Positions 47,813 through 57,113 of a stretch of 64,000 nt of DNA are shown piece by piece (position 1 is the first letter of the stretch; each line of letters begins with the position of its first letter). The notes under the pieces were generated by a model that saw only the letters and a program-made list of their open reading frames with translations, was not told where the DNA came from and did not search any database. The position numbers were made by a program, and so were the translations under genes. Origin of the DNA: Rhodobacteraceae bacterium Water-Bin34 (GTDB lineage Bacteria; Pseudomonadota; Alphaproteobacteria; Rhodobacterales; Rhodobacteraceae); assembly GCA_900197625.1 (NCBI GenBank), contig FZLS01000003.1, positions 32,992-96,991 of the forward strand, read 5' to 3'.

Positions 47813-48976
47813 CTAGATTTCGACAACAAGAACATTTTTTCCATTTGCTGACAATGCGACTTTTCCTTCTCTGAGTCTCAGTGCATCATGTCCAAATACT
47901 TCATTTCTCCACCCCGTGAAGACGTTAAGATCTTTTTCTCCACCAGCTATTAGATCCAAATCTGATGATGTCGCAATAAGTTTAGCAGCTACACCAAATT
48001 CTTCAGCTTTCGCTTTTAAAAGAACCCGTAACAACTCAGAAAGCCCTTCTTTACCTTGAGGTCTTTCTTTTTTGGGAACTTGGCGTTCAATGTCATTGGA
48101 AGTATATTTATCAGATTGCTTAATTGAATATAAAATCCCTTCAGCTATCTGTCCTTTTCTGGCATCGCGCAATAATAACCTAGATTTATTAAGGTCATCA
48201 TTATTTCTAGGTCTTGTAGCAGCTAGCTCCATCATACAATCATCTTTAAAAACTCTATTTCTTGGAATATTTTTTTCTTGAGCGTATTTTTCTCTAAACC
48301 TTGCTAATTCAGCAATGGCAGCTAACATTTTCCATGAACTAGTGCGAGTTTTTACCCTTCGATAAGCAAATTTTGGGTCTACGATATAAGTTTCAGGGTC
48401 CAATAGAATTTTTAATTCTTCTTCGACCCAAGCCTGTCTACCATTTTTTTTAATCTTATTTGATAGAAATTCATAAATTTCTCTCAGATATGTTACATCT
48501 CCAATTGCATAATGCATTTGTTTATTACTTAACGGACGAGCTGACCAATCAGTAAATCGAGAGGATTTATCTAAACCTTCATTACAAATGGAACGAACTA
48601 ATTTTTCATACCCTACTTGCTCACCAAAACCACATACCATAGCTGCAACCTGTGTATCAAAGAACGGAAATGGGATTATTTTTTTATCGGTGAAAAAAAT
48701 TTCTAAATCTTGCCTAGCAGCATGAAATACTTTTACAACACTAGGATTTTTGAAAAGTTCGTACAAAGGTTCTAGAGATAATTCAGTTGAAAGTGGATCA
48801 ATTAAAACAGCTGAGTCTTCAGTATTTCCCGGGTGTGCCATTTGAACTAGGCATAGTTTTGAATAATACGTTCTTTCTCTCAAAAATTCTGTATCTAAAG
48901 TTACATATTCATATGATGCACATTTTTTGCAAAATTCAATTAAATCTTGTGTTTTTTTAATTATAATCATCTCCAT
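47813..48976 (-). CDS. rnd: Ribonuclease D
   Basis: A 387-residue DEDD exoribonuclease. The acidic motifs are VTLDTEFLRE (ExoI), FHAARQDLEIFF (ExoII) and HYAIGDVTYLREIY (ExoIII with DxxxY), followed by HRDC-type helices. It trims the 3' ends of tRNA precursors. The start is uncertain: ATGs at 48976 and 48970 have poor ribosome sites, and a longer frame begins with TTG at 49006. Confidence 0.95.
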   Translation of the reverse strand: MEMIIIKKTQDLIEFCKKCASYEYVTLDTEFLRERTYYSKLCLVQMAHPGNTEDSAVLIDPLSTELSLEPLYELFKNPSVVKVFHAARQDLEIFFTDKKIIPFPFFDTQVAAMVCGFGEQVGYEKLVRSICNEGLDKSSRFTDWSARPLSNKQMHYAIGDVTYLREIYEFLSNKIKKNGRQAWVEEELKILLDPETYIVDPKFAYRRVKTRTSSWKMLAAIAELARFREKYAQEKNIPRNRVFKDDCMMELAATRPRNNDDLNKSRLLLRDARKGQIAEGILYSIKQSDKYTSNDIERQVPKKERPQGKEGLSELLRVLLKAKAEEFGVAAKLIATSSDLDLIAGGEKDLNVFTGWRNEVFGHDALRLREGKVALSANGKNVLVVEI

Positions 48977-49072
48977 ACTAATATGGATAATAAGAAAATT
49001 TAACAAGCCAATAGATTATAAATATTAATAATATCTATATTATTGATCATCCAATAACCTGTTGATATTATT

Positions 49073-49897
49073 ATGGATATGAAACATAGCTTACCTCTTG
49101 CTCCACAATTCTACGTAACGGCTCCACAGCCTTGCCCGTACTTAAATAATCGAATTGAACGTAAGCTCTTTACTGGTCTTAATGAAATAAATGGTGAGGC
49201 TTTAAATAATACATTATCATCTCAAGGCTTTCGACGATCTCAAAATGTTTTATATAGACCTGCATGTGTTGGATGTTCAGCATGTATATCTGCCAGAATA
49301 CGCGTTAACAACTTTAGATTGTCAAAATCCCAAAAAAGAATTTTAAATAAAAACTCAAATTTAATTAGAGGTTATCATTCAGCTTTAGCAACAGATGAGC
49401 AATATGATCTTTTTAATAAGTATCTAAATAAAAGGCATTCAGACGGTGGAATGTCAGAAATGACCATATTTGAGTATTCTTCAATGTTAGAAGAAACGCC
49501 TATTAATACAAAAATTGTTGAATACCACTCCAAGACGAAAAATGGCAGGCATAAACTTAACTGTGTGAGTTTAACAGATGTTTTAGATGATGGATTATCA
49601 ATGGTTTATTCTTTTTTTAATCCAGAATTAACTAAATTAAGTTTAGGAAAATTTATGATATTGGATCATATAAATATCGCACAGGAGATGAATCTAAAAT
49701 ATTTATATCTAGGATATTGGGTCCCCGGAAGTAAGAAAATGGATTATAAATCAAAATTCTCAGCATTAGAATTATATATTGAAGGTGAGTGGAAATTTGC
49801 TAGCGATATTTCTAAAATTGATGCAAATGAGTTTAAAGGTTCTGAATATTCAATTTTAGAGCAAGTTTCACAACTTCCACTACCCCCAAAATATTAG
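49073..49897 (+). CDS. bpt: Aspartate/glutamate leucyltransferase (N-end rule)
   Basis: A 274-residue Bpt/ATE-family transferase. The N-terminal PCPYLNNRIERKLFTGL and the cysteine pair CVGCSACISARIRV are typical, as is YLGYWVPGSKKMDYKSKFSALELY near the end. It adds leucine to the N-terminus of proteins starting with Asp or Glu, marking them for ClpS/ClpAP. It is divergent from rnd. Confidence 0.95.
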   Translation: MDMKHSLPLAPQFYVTAPQPCPYLNNRIERKLFTGLNEINGEALNNTLSSQGFRRSQNVLYRPACVGCSACISARIRVNNFRLSKSQKRILNKNSNLIRGYHSALATDEQYDLFNKYLNKRHSDGGMSEMTIFEYSSMLEETPINTKIVEYHSKTKNGRHKLNCVSLTDVLDDGLSMVYSFFNPELTKLSLGKFMILDHINIAQEMNLKYLYLGYWVPGSKKMDYKSKFSALELYIEGEWKFASDISKIDANEFKGSEYSILEQVSQLPLPPKY

Positions 49898-49958
49898 AAT
49901 TGATGTAATATAAGTACTTTTAAATATCTAATAACGAATTATTATTACGTTTTTGTGA

Positions 49959-49981
49959 TATAATTGTAATTTTATTACAAT
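49959..49981. repeat. Inverted repeat with TATAAT box in the bpt-ilvB spacer
   Basis: ATTGTAAT and ATTACAAT (49963-49970 and 49974-49981) form an 8-bp palindrome with a three-base centre, overlapping a TATAAT sequence at 49959-49964. It may be a weak bpt terminator or an operator/promoter for ilvB. Nothing else distinct is seen in the 239-base spacer. Confidence 0.4.
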
Positions 49982-50136
49982 AAATGCCTTTTATTATGTT
50001 TTTTCTCTTGACCATATTTTACATACTAATAATGTGCAAATTTGATTATGTATAATTATATGAAAAAAAATAAATAATATGTTCAGATTAAATCTCATTA
50101 TGGGAAATTTTCGTCTAATACGGAGTACTTTAAAAA

Positions 50137-51894
50137 ATGACTAAAACTATGACTGGTGCACAAATGGTTATACAAGCACTCAAAGATCAAGGTGTGGACA
50201 CAATTTTTGGATATCCAGGCGGAGCTGTATTACCAATTTACGACGAAATTTTTCAACAAAGTGATATCAAACACATTTTAGTAAGGCATGAACAAGGAGC
50301 TACTCACGCAGCTGAAGGTTATGCTCGCTCTACTGGCAAACCAGGTGTTGTTTTAGTAACTTCAGGTCCTGGCGCAACAAATGCTGTAACAGGCATGACA
50401 GACGCGCTGATGGACTCAATTCCATTAGTAGTATTAACAGGCCAAGTTCCAACGTTCATGATTGGATCAGATGCTTTTCAGGAAGCCGATACAGTAGGAA
50501 TTACTAGACCTTGCACAAAGCATAATTGGTTAGTTAAGGATACGAACAAGCTATCAGAGACTATCCATCAAGCATTTCACATAGCTACTGCAGGTCGACC
50601 AGGTCCTGTTTTAATCGATATCCCAAAAGATGTACAATTCGCTACAGGTATTTATACAGAAAAATCTAAATCAAAAATAGATCATTATAACCCTCAAAAA
50701 AAGGGAGATTTAGATTCTATTACTGAATTAGTAGAATTAATTGAAAAGGCAGAAAAACCAATATTTTATACTGGTGGTGGTGTTATTAATTCTGGCAATA
50801 AGGCAAGTCAGTTACTTAGAGAACTTGTAAAGGAAACTAATTTTCCAATCACATCTACCCTTATGGGGCTTGGATCTTATCCTGCTTCAGGAAAAAATTG
50901 GTTAGGTATGCTTGGAATGCACGGTACATACGAAGCAAACCTTTCTATGCATGGGTGTGACTTACTCATTAATATAGGTGCACGATTTGATGATCGTATT
51001 ACTGGAATTTTAGATAAATTTAGCCCCAACTCTAAAAAAGCACACATTGATATAGATGCTTCATCAATCAATAAAGTTATATCTGTTGATATACCAATAT
51101 TAGGAGATGTTGCATGTGTTTTAGAAGATTTATTAAAGATATGGAAATCTCGAGGTAACAAAACAAACGCTTCGAAAATTTCAGAGTGGTGGTCACAAAT
51201 AAATGAGTGGCAATCACGAAATTGTCTATCTTACAAAAACTCTGATACTATAATTAAACCCCAATATGCATTGGAGCGGTTAGAGTTCCTTACTAAGGAT
51301 CATCCCAACCGTTTTATAACAACAGAGGTTGGTCAGCATCAAATGTGGGCAGCCCAATATTTAGGCTTCGAGGATCCTCATCGTTGGATGACTTCTGGGG
51401 GTTTGGGTACAATGGGATATGGCGTGCCAGCATCTGTAGGTGTTCAAGTTGCTCACAATGATGGTTTAGTAATTAACATTGCTGGCGAAGCTTCATGGTT
51501 AATGAACATGCAAGAAATGGGCACATGTACTCAATACAATTTACCAGCAAAGCAGTTCATATTAAATAATGAACGTTTAGGTATGGTTAGACAATGGCAA
51601 GAATTACTACATGGTGAAAGATATTCCAACTCTTGGTCAGAAAGTTTGCCAGATTTTGTAAAATTAGCCGAAGCATTTGGAGCAAAAGGTATTCAATGCT
51701 CTGATCCAAAAAAACTTGATGATGCAATAATTGAGATGCTTGATCATGATGGTCCCGTAATTTTCGATTGTTTAGTTGAGAAACACGAAAATTGTTTCCC
51801 CATGATCCCATCAGGAAAAGCTCATAATGAAATGTTAATGGGTGATGATAAAACTGAAGACGCAATAGACTCAACTGGTGCTGTTATGGTCTAA
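50137..51894 (+). CDS. ilvB: Acetolactate synthase large subunit
   Basis: A 585-residue thiamine-diphosphate enzyme. It begins MTGAQMVIQALKDQGVDTIFGYPGGAVLPIYD, with RHEQGATHAAEGYARS (catalytic Glu), GLGTMGYGVPASVGVQ, and a Mg/ThDP region at INIAGEASWLMNMQEMGT. The last motif has GEAS where most relatives have GDGS or GDAS. It makes acetolactate for valine, leucine and isoleucine. It is followed by ilvN. Confidence 0.96.
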   Translation: MTKTMTGAQMVIQALKDQGVDTIFGYPGGAVLPIYDEIFQQSDIKHILVRHEQGATHAAEGYARSTGKPGVVLVTSGPGATNAVTGMTDALMDSIPLVVLTGQVPTFMIGSDAFQEADTVGITRPCTKHNWLVKDTNKLSETIHQAFHIATAGRPGPVLIDIPKDVQFATGIYTEKSKSKIDHYNPQKKGDLDSITELVELIEKAEKPIFYTGGGVINSGNKASQLLRELVKETNFPITSTLMGLGSYPASGKNWLGMLGMHGTYEANLSMHGCDLLINIGARFDDRITGILDKFSPNSKKAHIDIDASSINKVISVDIPILGDVACVLEDLLKIWKSRGNKTNASKISEWWSQINEWQSRNCLSYKNSDTIIKPQYALERLEFLTKDHPNRFITTEVGQHQMWAAQYLGFEDPHRWMTSGGLGTMGYGVPASVGVQVAHNDGLVINIAGEASWLMNMQEMGTCTQYNLPAKQFILNNERLGMVRQWQELLHGERYSNSWSESLPDFVKLAEAFGAKGIQCSDPKKLDDAIIEMLDHDGPVIFDCLVEKHENCFPMIPSGKAHNEMLMGDDKTEDAIDSTGAVMV

Positions 51895-51957
51895 ATTAAA
51901 TTAAATTAAATTTAATATACAATATGAACTACAGAGATTTGTGTAAAAGGAAATAAT

Positions 51958-52518
51958 ATGAATGCTTTAACATTAAAAAAGGGCTCTTCTAAAAAAAGTG
52001 CATATAACCTTAAAAATACAACTAGTGATGTATTGGAGTCACATACACTTGCAGTTCTAGTTGACAACGAAGCTGGAGTATTAGCTAGAGTCATTGGGCT
52101 TTTTTCTGGACGTGGATATAATATAGAAAGTTTAACAGTAGCAGAAACAAATCATGTTGATAATTTATCAAGAATTACAATTGTTACTACTGGAACACCA
52201 TCAGTTATTATCCAAATTAAGGCTCAATTAGCTAGGATGGTAGCAGTACATGATGTTCACGATTTAACTGTCGAAGGTCCTTCAGTTGAACGTGAATTAG
52301 CAATGGTCAAAGTAGTTTCAAGCGGTGAAAGTAGAGTTGAAGCCCTACGTACTTCTGAAATATTCCGCGCATTAGTTGTAGACACGACATTAGAAAGTTT
52401 TGTTTTTGAACTAACTGGAACTCCAGAAAAAATTGATGCATTTGTTGAATTAATGACACCATTAGGATTGGTTGATGTAGCAAGAACTGGTGTTGCTGCT
52501 ATTTCTAGGGGCCTTTGA
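51958..52518 (+). CDS. ilvN: Acetolactate synthase small (regulatory) subunit
   Basis: A 186-residue subunit with an N-terminal ACT domain (HTLAVLVDNEAGVLARVIGLFSGRGYNIESLTVAET, about 28-62), then the C-terminal half with ERELAMVKV and VDTTLESFVFELTGTPEKIDAFVELM. It gives valine feedback inhibition. The first 25 residues are a basic tail not seen in short IlvH proteins but common in alphaproteobacteria. It is convergent with pta. Confidence 0.95.
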   Translation: MNALTLKKGSSKKSAYNLKNTTSDVLESHTLAVLVDNEAGVLARVIGLFSGRGYNIESLTVAETNHVDNLSRITIVTTGTPSVIIQIKAQLARMVAVHDVHDLTVEGPSVERELAMVKVVSSGESRVEALRTSEIFRALVVDTTLESFVFELTGTPEKIDAFVELMTPLGLVDVARTGVAAISRGL

Positions 52519-52539
52519 TATTTTAAAAAATATTATAAT

Positions 52540-53478
52540 TTAATTTGCATTTGACCAAATAGATGCAAGTGAGACAGATGATAATCTTGCTGCAGAACTA
52601 TCTGCCCTACTGGTGAGTAATATTGGAACTTTTCCACCAACAACTATGCCACCTGCACAAGCACCTGTCATATAGACCATTGATTTGAACAATGTGTTAC
52701 CAGATACTATTTCAGGTACTATTATTCCATCAGCAAACCCCGCCACAGGATCGTCACTTAGCCCTTTGATAACTTTAGATTTTTTAGATAATATTAAATC
52801 TAGCGCTAATGGGCCTGAAAAGTAAGCATCAGAAATATTTTGTTTAGCCCATTTAGATAGTTCTGCACCTTCAACTGAACTTAATACGGATGGTATTACT
52901 GACTCAGTAGCACTTAAAAATGCGATTTTTGGATGCTTTATTCCAAGCGCATTAAGTAGCTTGACTGCAGAAATGGTTGCATCTTTTCTAGTTTCTATAT
53001 CTGGGTTAACATTTACTGCTGCATCAGAAATCACAATAGGTGAACCACCATCAGGATGACTCATTGCAAATAGATGAACAAATTTAGATCCAATTCTTAA
53101 TCCAGCATCACGATTAAGTGCAGCCTTCATGAAAACATCAGTATGAAGTTGACCTTTCATAAGAACGTCAGCCTCACCTACCCCACAAAGATTAGCAGAA
53201 ATTGATGCAGCTTCTGCCTCGCCATTAGCATTAATGATTTTGTATTTAGAAATATCCCAAGATAACTTTGATGCTTCTAAATAAATATCTTCAGTTTCTC
53301 CTATAAAAATAGGTGTCATAATGCCTTCATTTGTTGCTTCATAAGCTGCCAGCATAGGTAATGATGCACCAGCTCTTGCTATTGCAACTTTAGGAACTTT
53401 ACCTAATCTAGCACGTGCTAAAAAATCAGCGGGACAGATTGGATCTGCCCCGCTGATAAATTTATTTTCGTTATTCAA
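52540..53478 (-). CDS. pta: Phosphate acetyltransferase
   Basis: A 312-residue short Pta made of the PTA_PTB domain alone. Visible parts are DVLMKGQLHTDVFMKAALNRDAGLRIGSK, HPDGGSPIVISDAAVNVNPDIETRKDAT and VAGFADGIIVPEIVSGNTLFKSMVY. It converts acetyl phosphate and CoA to acetyl-CoA. It follows xsc by 2 bases, the usual xsc-pta pair, in which it takes the acetyl phosphate formed from sulfoacetaldehyde. Confidence 0.94.
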   Translation of the reverse strand: MNNENKFISGADPICPADFLARARLGKVPKVAIARAGASLPMLAAYEATNEGIMTPIFIGETEDIYLEASKLSWDISKYKIINANGEAEAASISANLCGVGEADVLMKGQLHTDVFMKAALNRDAGLRIGSKFVHLFAMSHPDGGSPIVISDAAVNVNPDIETRKDATISAVKLLNALGIKHPKIAFLSATESVIPSVLSSVEGAELSKWAKQNISDAYFSGPLALDLILSKKSKVIKGLSDDPVAGFADGIIVPEIVSGNTLFKSMVYMTGACAGGIVVGGKVPILLTSRADSSAARLSSVSLASIWSNAN

Positions 53479-53480
53479 AA

Positions 53481-55259
53481 TTATGCACCTTTTTGAGGAA
53501 TCATATCACTTTTTGAGATACCAGCAACAGCTACAGGAGCTTTCATTGCATCTCTACGGAATGGTTCACCCAGCTCTTTATTCAATATAATTTCTATAAA
53601 TGTAGTTTTACCTTCATTCATTTGAGCTTTAATTGCCGCATCTAATTTATCAGTTAAATCATCCATTGATGCTGCCTGAACACCAACAAGTCCACATGCA
53701 TTTGCAATTGCTGCATATGAAACATCTTCGTCAAGTTCAGTGCCAACGAAATTATCATCAAACCATAGAGTAGTATTACGCTTTTCTGCACCCCATTGGT
53801 AATTTCTAAATATTACCATAGTAATTGCAGGCCACTCACCTCTTCCAACAGCTGTCATTTCATTCATAGAAATTCCGAATGCTCCATCACCAGCAAAGCC
53901 TATTACTGGTACATTTGGTTGAGCAATTTTTGCACCAGCTATTGCAGGAAAGCCATATCCACATGGGCCAAATAAACCAGGCGCTAAATACTTTCTTCCT
54001 TCTTCGAAAGATGGGTAAGCATTACCAATAGCGCAGTTATTACCTATGTCTGAGGATATTATAGCATTGTTTGGCATAGCAGCCTGTATCGCTCTCCAAG
54101 CCATTCTTGGAGACATGTGATCAGGCTTATCAGAACGAGCGCGCTCATTCCATGTTGTACCTGGATCATCGTCTTCATGATCCATTGATGTTAGTTCTTG
54201 CGCCCAAGCTGATTTTGTTTTCGCAATTGTTGCTTTGCGATCAGCTCTATTAGCCTCACCTGCATGATCAGATAAGCTTGATAATAATTCTTCAGCTACT
54301 TTTTTAGCATCACCAACTATGCCAACTGTTACATCTTTGGTTAATCCAATACGGTCTGCATTAATATCGACCTGAATAATTTTTGCATCTTTAGGCCAAT
54401 AATCAATACCATAGCCTGGTAATGTTGAAAAAGGATTTAATCTTGTACCTAAGGCTAAAACCACATCTGCCTTTGAAATTAACTCCATACCTGCCTTAGA
54501 TCCATTATAACCTAATGGACCAGCAAACAATGGATGGTTACCAGGGAATGCATCATTATGTTGATATCCGCAACATACAGGAGCATCTAATCTTTCAGCA
54601 AGTGCTGCAGAAGCTGGTATGCCACTTGAAAGCACAACACCCGCACCATTTAATATAACTGGGAATTTTGCATTTGATAGTAATTCTGCTGCTTGATTTA
54701 AAGCATCTGATCCACCAGAAGGACGCTCAAACTCGACTACTCTTGGCAATTCAATATCAATTACTTGAGTCCAGAAATCACGTGGTATATTAATTTGTGC
54801 TGGGCCTGAAGCTCTTTTAGCCTGTAAAATAACTCTATTAAGTGTCTCTGCAATACGAGAAGGATCTCGCACTTCTTCTTGGTAAGCAACACAATCAGCA
54901 AATAAGTTCATCTGCTCCATCTCTTGGAAGCCGCCCTGTCCTATAGTTTTATTTGCTGCTTGTGGAGTAACTAATAATAGAGGTGTATGGTTCCAATAAG
55001 CAGTTTTAACTGGTGTTACAAAGTTAGTGATGCCTGGACCATTCTGTGCAACCATCATAGACATTTTACCAGATGCTCTTGTGTATCCATCAGCCATCAT
55101 TCCGGCATTACACTCATGAGCTGCGTCCCAGAAGTTAATTCCCGCTGCTGGAAATAAATCTGAGATTGGCATCATAGCGGATCCAATAATCCCAAATGCA
55201 TGTTCAATTCCATGCATTTGTAATACTTTTACAAATGCTTCTTCAGTTGTCATTTTCAT
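53481..55259 (-). CDS. xsc: Sulfoacetaldehyde acetyltransferase
   Basis: A 592-residue thiamine-diphosphate enzyme. The start MTTEEAFVKVLQMHGIEHAFGIIGSAMMPISDLFPAAGI with HECNAGMMADGYTRASGKM and NGPGITNFVTPVKTAYWNHTPLLLVTP is diagnostic of Xsc rather than acetolactate synthase. The ThDP/Mg motif is FAGDGAFGISMNEMTAVGR, followed by FRNYQWGAEKRNTTLWFDDNFVGTEL. It cleaves sulfoacetaldehyde with phosphate to acetyl phosphate and sulfite. It has an AAAGGAAA ribosome site. Together with pta it forms the meeting point of taurine, isethionate and sulfoacetate degradation. Confidence 0.95.
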   Translation of the reverse strand: MKMTTEEAFVKVLQMHGIEHAFGIIGSAMMPISDLFPAAGINFWDAAHECNAGMMADGYTRASGKMSMMVAQNGPGITNFVTPVKTAYWNHTPLLLVTPQAANKTIGQGGFQEMEQMNLFADCVAYQEEVRDPSRIAETLNRVILQAKRASGPAQINIPRDFWTQVIDIELPRVVEFERPSGGSDALNQAAELLSNAKFPVILNGAGVVLSSGIPASAALAERLDAPVCCGYQHNDAFPGNHPLFAGPLGYNGSKAGMELISKADVVLALGTRLNPFSTLPGYGIDYWPKDAKIIQVDINADRIGLTKDVTVGIVGDAKKVAEELLSSLSDHAGEANRADRKATIAKTKSAWAQELTSMDHEDDDPGTTWNERARSDKPDHMSPRMAWRAIQAAMPNNAIISSDIGNNCAIGNAYPSFEEGRKYLAPGLFGPCGYGFPAIAGAKIAQPNVPVIGFAGDGAFGISMNEMTAVGRGEWPAITMVIFRNYQWGAEKRNTTLWFDDNFVGTELDEDVSYAAIANACGLVGVQAASMDDLTDKLDAAIKAQMNEGKTTFIEIILNKELGEPFRRDAMKAPVAVAGISKSDMIPQKGA

Positions 55260-55336
55260 ATTAAATTTCCTTTTAGAGCAGCACTGAGGCTATTTTGATA
55301 ATTCTGGTGCGCTTATATTATTTTTAACATTAAATT

Positions 55337-55350
55337 TGCAAACACTTTCA
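55337..55350. promoter_or_regulatory. LacI-like operator upstream of xsc
   Basis: TGCAAACACTTTCA matches the operator in front of tctA (TGCAAACGTTTTCA) at 12 of 14 positions, and the pattern TGNAANCGNTTNCA at all but one fixed base. It lies 78 bases before the xsc start. It may be a second site for the LacI regulator encoded at 24819-25844. Confidence 0.5.
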
Positions 55351-55365
55351 CCCAAAATTAAGTAC

Positions 55366-55386
55366 TTTTACGACAATGTCGCAAAA
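55366..55386. promoter_or_regulatory. Imperfect palindrome upstream of xsc-pta
   Basis: Arms CGACA and TGTCG around a single A (55371-55381), extended outward by TTTT and AAAA with one mismatch, make a 21-base palindrome about 110 bases before xsc. It looks like a regulator site; the protein is unknown. Confidence 0.4.
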
Positions 55387-55475
55387 CAACCCATAAAAGT
55401 AATGTAACTTTAGATTAATAGTATAGAAATCATGTAAAAGTGATTATGAATTACAAATATAATTTGAAATATATT

Positions 55476-57113
55476 TCATTTTCTTAATTCATAAATTTTC
55501 TTGAGCAATGGCTGCGTAGCAACATGCAAATTAGAAATTGATTCATTACCTTCTATAACATTACCAATTTCAACAGCTGCAACCTTGCCCAATTCAACTC
55601 CCCATTGATCAAATGAGTTAACTCCCCAGATAATTCCCTGTACAAATATTTTATGCTCATACATTGCAATAAGCCTACCTAATGAAAATGGTGACAACTC
55701 TTTATGTATAATGGATGTACTTGGTTTATTACCTTTAAAATATCTATGCGGGGTGAGGTTTTTTGCTTTTTCAGCATCAACATTATTCTTTAGCATTTCT
55801 TTAAGAACTTTATCTTTTGATTTCCCAAAGGCTAATGCTTCAGATTGCGCTAAAAAATTAGATATTAGTTTTTCATGATGTCCAGATAAATTATGTGAAG
55901 CCCTTGCAGCAATTATGAAATCTACAGGGACTATATTAGTTCCCTGATGTAATAATTGAAAAAATGAATGCTGAGCATTTGTTCCAGCTTCACCCCAAAC
56001 AATTGGAGCAGTTTCAATTGAAACATCAGATCCATCTTTTGAAACAGATTTACCGTTACTTTCCATATCCATTTGTTGGATATATGCAGGAAAACGGTCT
56101 AATCTCTGATCATATGGTATTATCGCTAAAGTTGGTAACTTCATAAAATTACGGCGCCAGATACCAATTAAACCCAATAAAACTGGTAAATTTTTATTTA
56201 ATGGAGCAGTTTTAAAATGAATATCCATATCTCTAAAACCTGCCAAAAGTTCGCGAAAATTTTTGGATCCTATTGATAGTGCTATTGGCAGTCCAATTGA
56301 AGCGCACATTGAATATCTGCCTCCAACCCAATCCCAGAATCCGAAAACATTTTCATTTTTTATTCCAAATTCCTTTGTGGCTTTAAGATTACTAGATAGT
56401 GCAACCATGTTGTTGCTAATTTCACTTTCTGTGAGTTTAGATAAAAGCCAATCTTTTGCTGTTTTAGCATTTGTCATTGTTTCAATTGTGGTAAACGTTT
56501 TTGAAGCCACAAGAATTAATGTTCTTTTTGGATCTAACCCAGATGTTGTATCCAAAAAATCATTACCATCAACATTCGAAATAAAATGTAAATTAGGGCC
56601 ACCATTCGAGAAGGCACTTAATGCATTTACACTCATTACTGGACCTAAGTCAGACCCGCCTATCCCAATGTTAATTACATCAGTAAATGATTGTCCATGG
56701 GCATTAGAAATCTTACCTGATCTAATCGAGTCTGCAAAATTCAAAAATTCATTTAATACATCATCCACCATATCTGATGTTGGAATTGCATCTACTTCAT
56801 AAGCATCGGTTGAATTTGCTCTAAGTGCAACATGCATTACCGCTCTGTTTTCTGTGCTATTTATATATTTGCCAGAAAACATTGCATCACGTTGTTGTTC
56901 TAAATTGCATTCTTTAGCAAGTTTTATCAAATTACGTAGCACACCTTCATCTATGCATTCTTTTGAAAAATCAATGTTAAGATCATCTTTGCTAAATGAA
57001 AATTGATCAAATCTTTTTGGATTATCTAAAAATAAATCGTTTAAATGAACATCTTTTAATCTATTCCAATCTTTTTGAAGATTATTCCAAGAAGCAACGT
57101 TTTGAATGCTCAT
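55476..57113 (-). CDS. pgi: Glucose-6-phosphate isomerase
   Basis: A 545-residue Pgi. Motifs include NIGIGGSDLGPVMS, LILVASKTFTTIETMTNA, FGFWDWVGGRYSMCASIGLPIALSIG and GEAGTNAQHSFFQLLHQGT. It interconverts glucose-6-P and fructose-6-P, letting fructose enter the oxidative route or supplying sugars for synthesis. Its ATG overlaps the eda stop by 4 bases, the end of the gap-zwf-edd-eda-pgi operon. Confidence 0.97.
   Translation of the reverse strand: MSIQNVASWNNLQKDWNRLKDVHLNDLFLDNPKRFDQFSFSKDDLNIDFSKECIDEGVLRNLIKLAKECNLEQQRDAMFSGKYINSTENRAVMHVALRANSTDAYEVDAIPTSDMVDDVLNEFLNFADSIRSGKISNAHGQSFTDVINIGIGGSDLGPVMSVNALSAFSNGGPNLHFISNVDGNDFLDTTSGLDPKRTLILVASKTFTTIETMTNAKTAKDWLLSKLTESEISNNMVALSSNLKATKEFGIKNENVFGFWDWVGGRYSMCASIGLPIALSIGSKNFRELLAGFRDMDIHFKTAPLNKNLPVLLGLIGIWRRNFMKLPTLAIIPYDQRLDRFPAYIQQMDMESNGKSVSKDGSDVSIETAPIVWGEAGTNAQHSFFQLLHQGTNIVPVDFIIAARASHNLSGHHEKLISNFLAQSEALAFGKSKDKVLKEMLKNNVDAEKAKNLTPHRYFKGNKPSTSIIHKELSPFSLGRLIAMYEHKIFVQGIIWGVNSFDQWGVELGKVAAVEIGNVIEGNESISNLHVATQPLLKKIYELRK

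Noticed and set aside
52519..52539. AT-only hairpin between ilvN and pta
   Set aside because: The stem ATATTTT/AAAATAT has only A-T pairs and is expected by chance in such AT-rich DNA.
53481..55259. Second acetolactate synthase, given the nearby ilvB
   Set aside because: The Xsc-specific N-terminal and C-terminal stretches and the adjoining pta gene fit sulfoacetaldehyde acetyltransferase; no small subunit follows it.
56263..56802. A 179-codon open frame on the plus strand inside pgi
   Set aside because: It is the mirror of a conserved Pgi coding frame on the minus strand, has no ribosome site, and its product resembles no known family.
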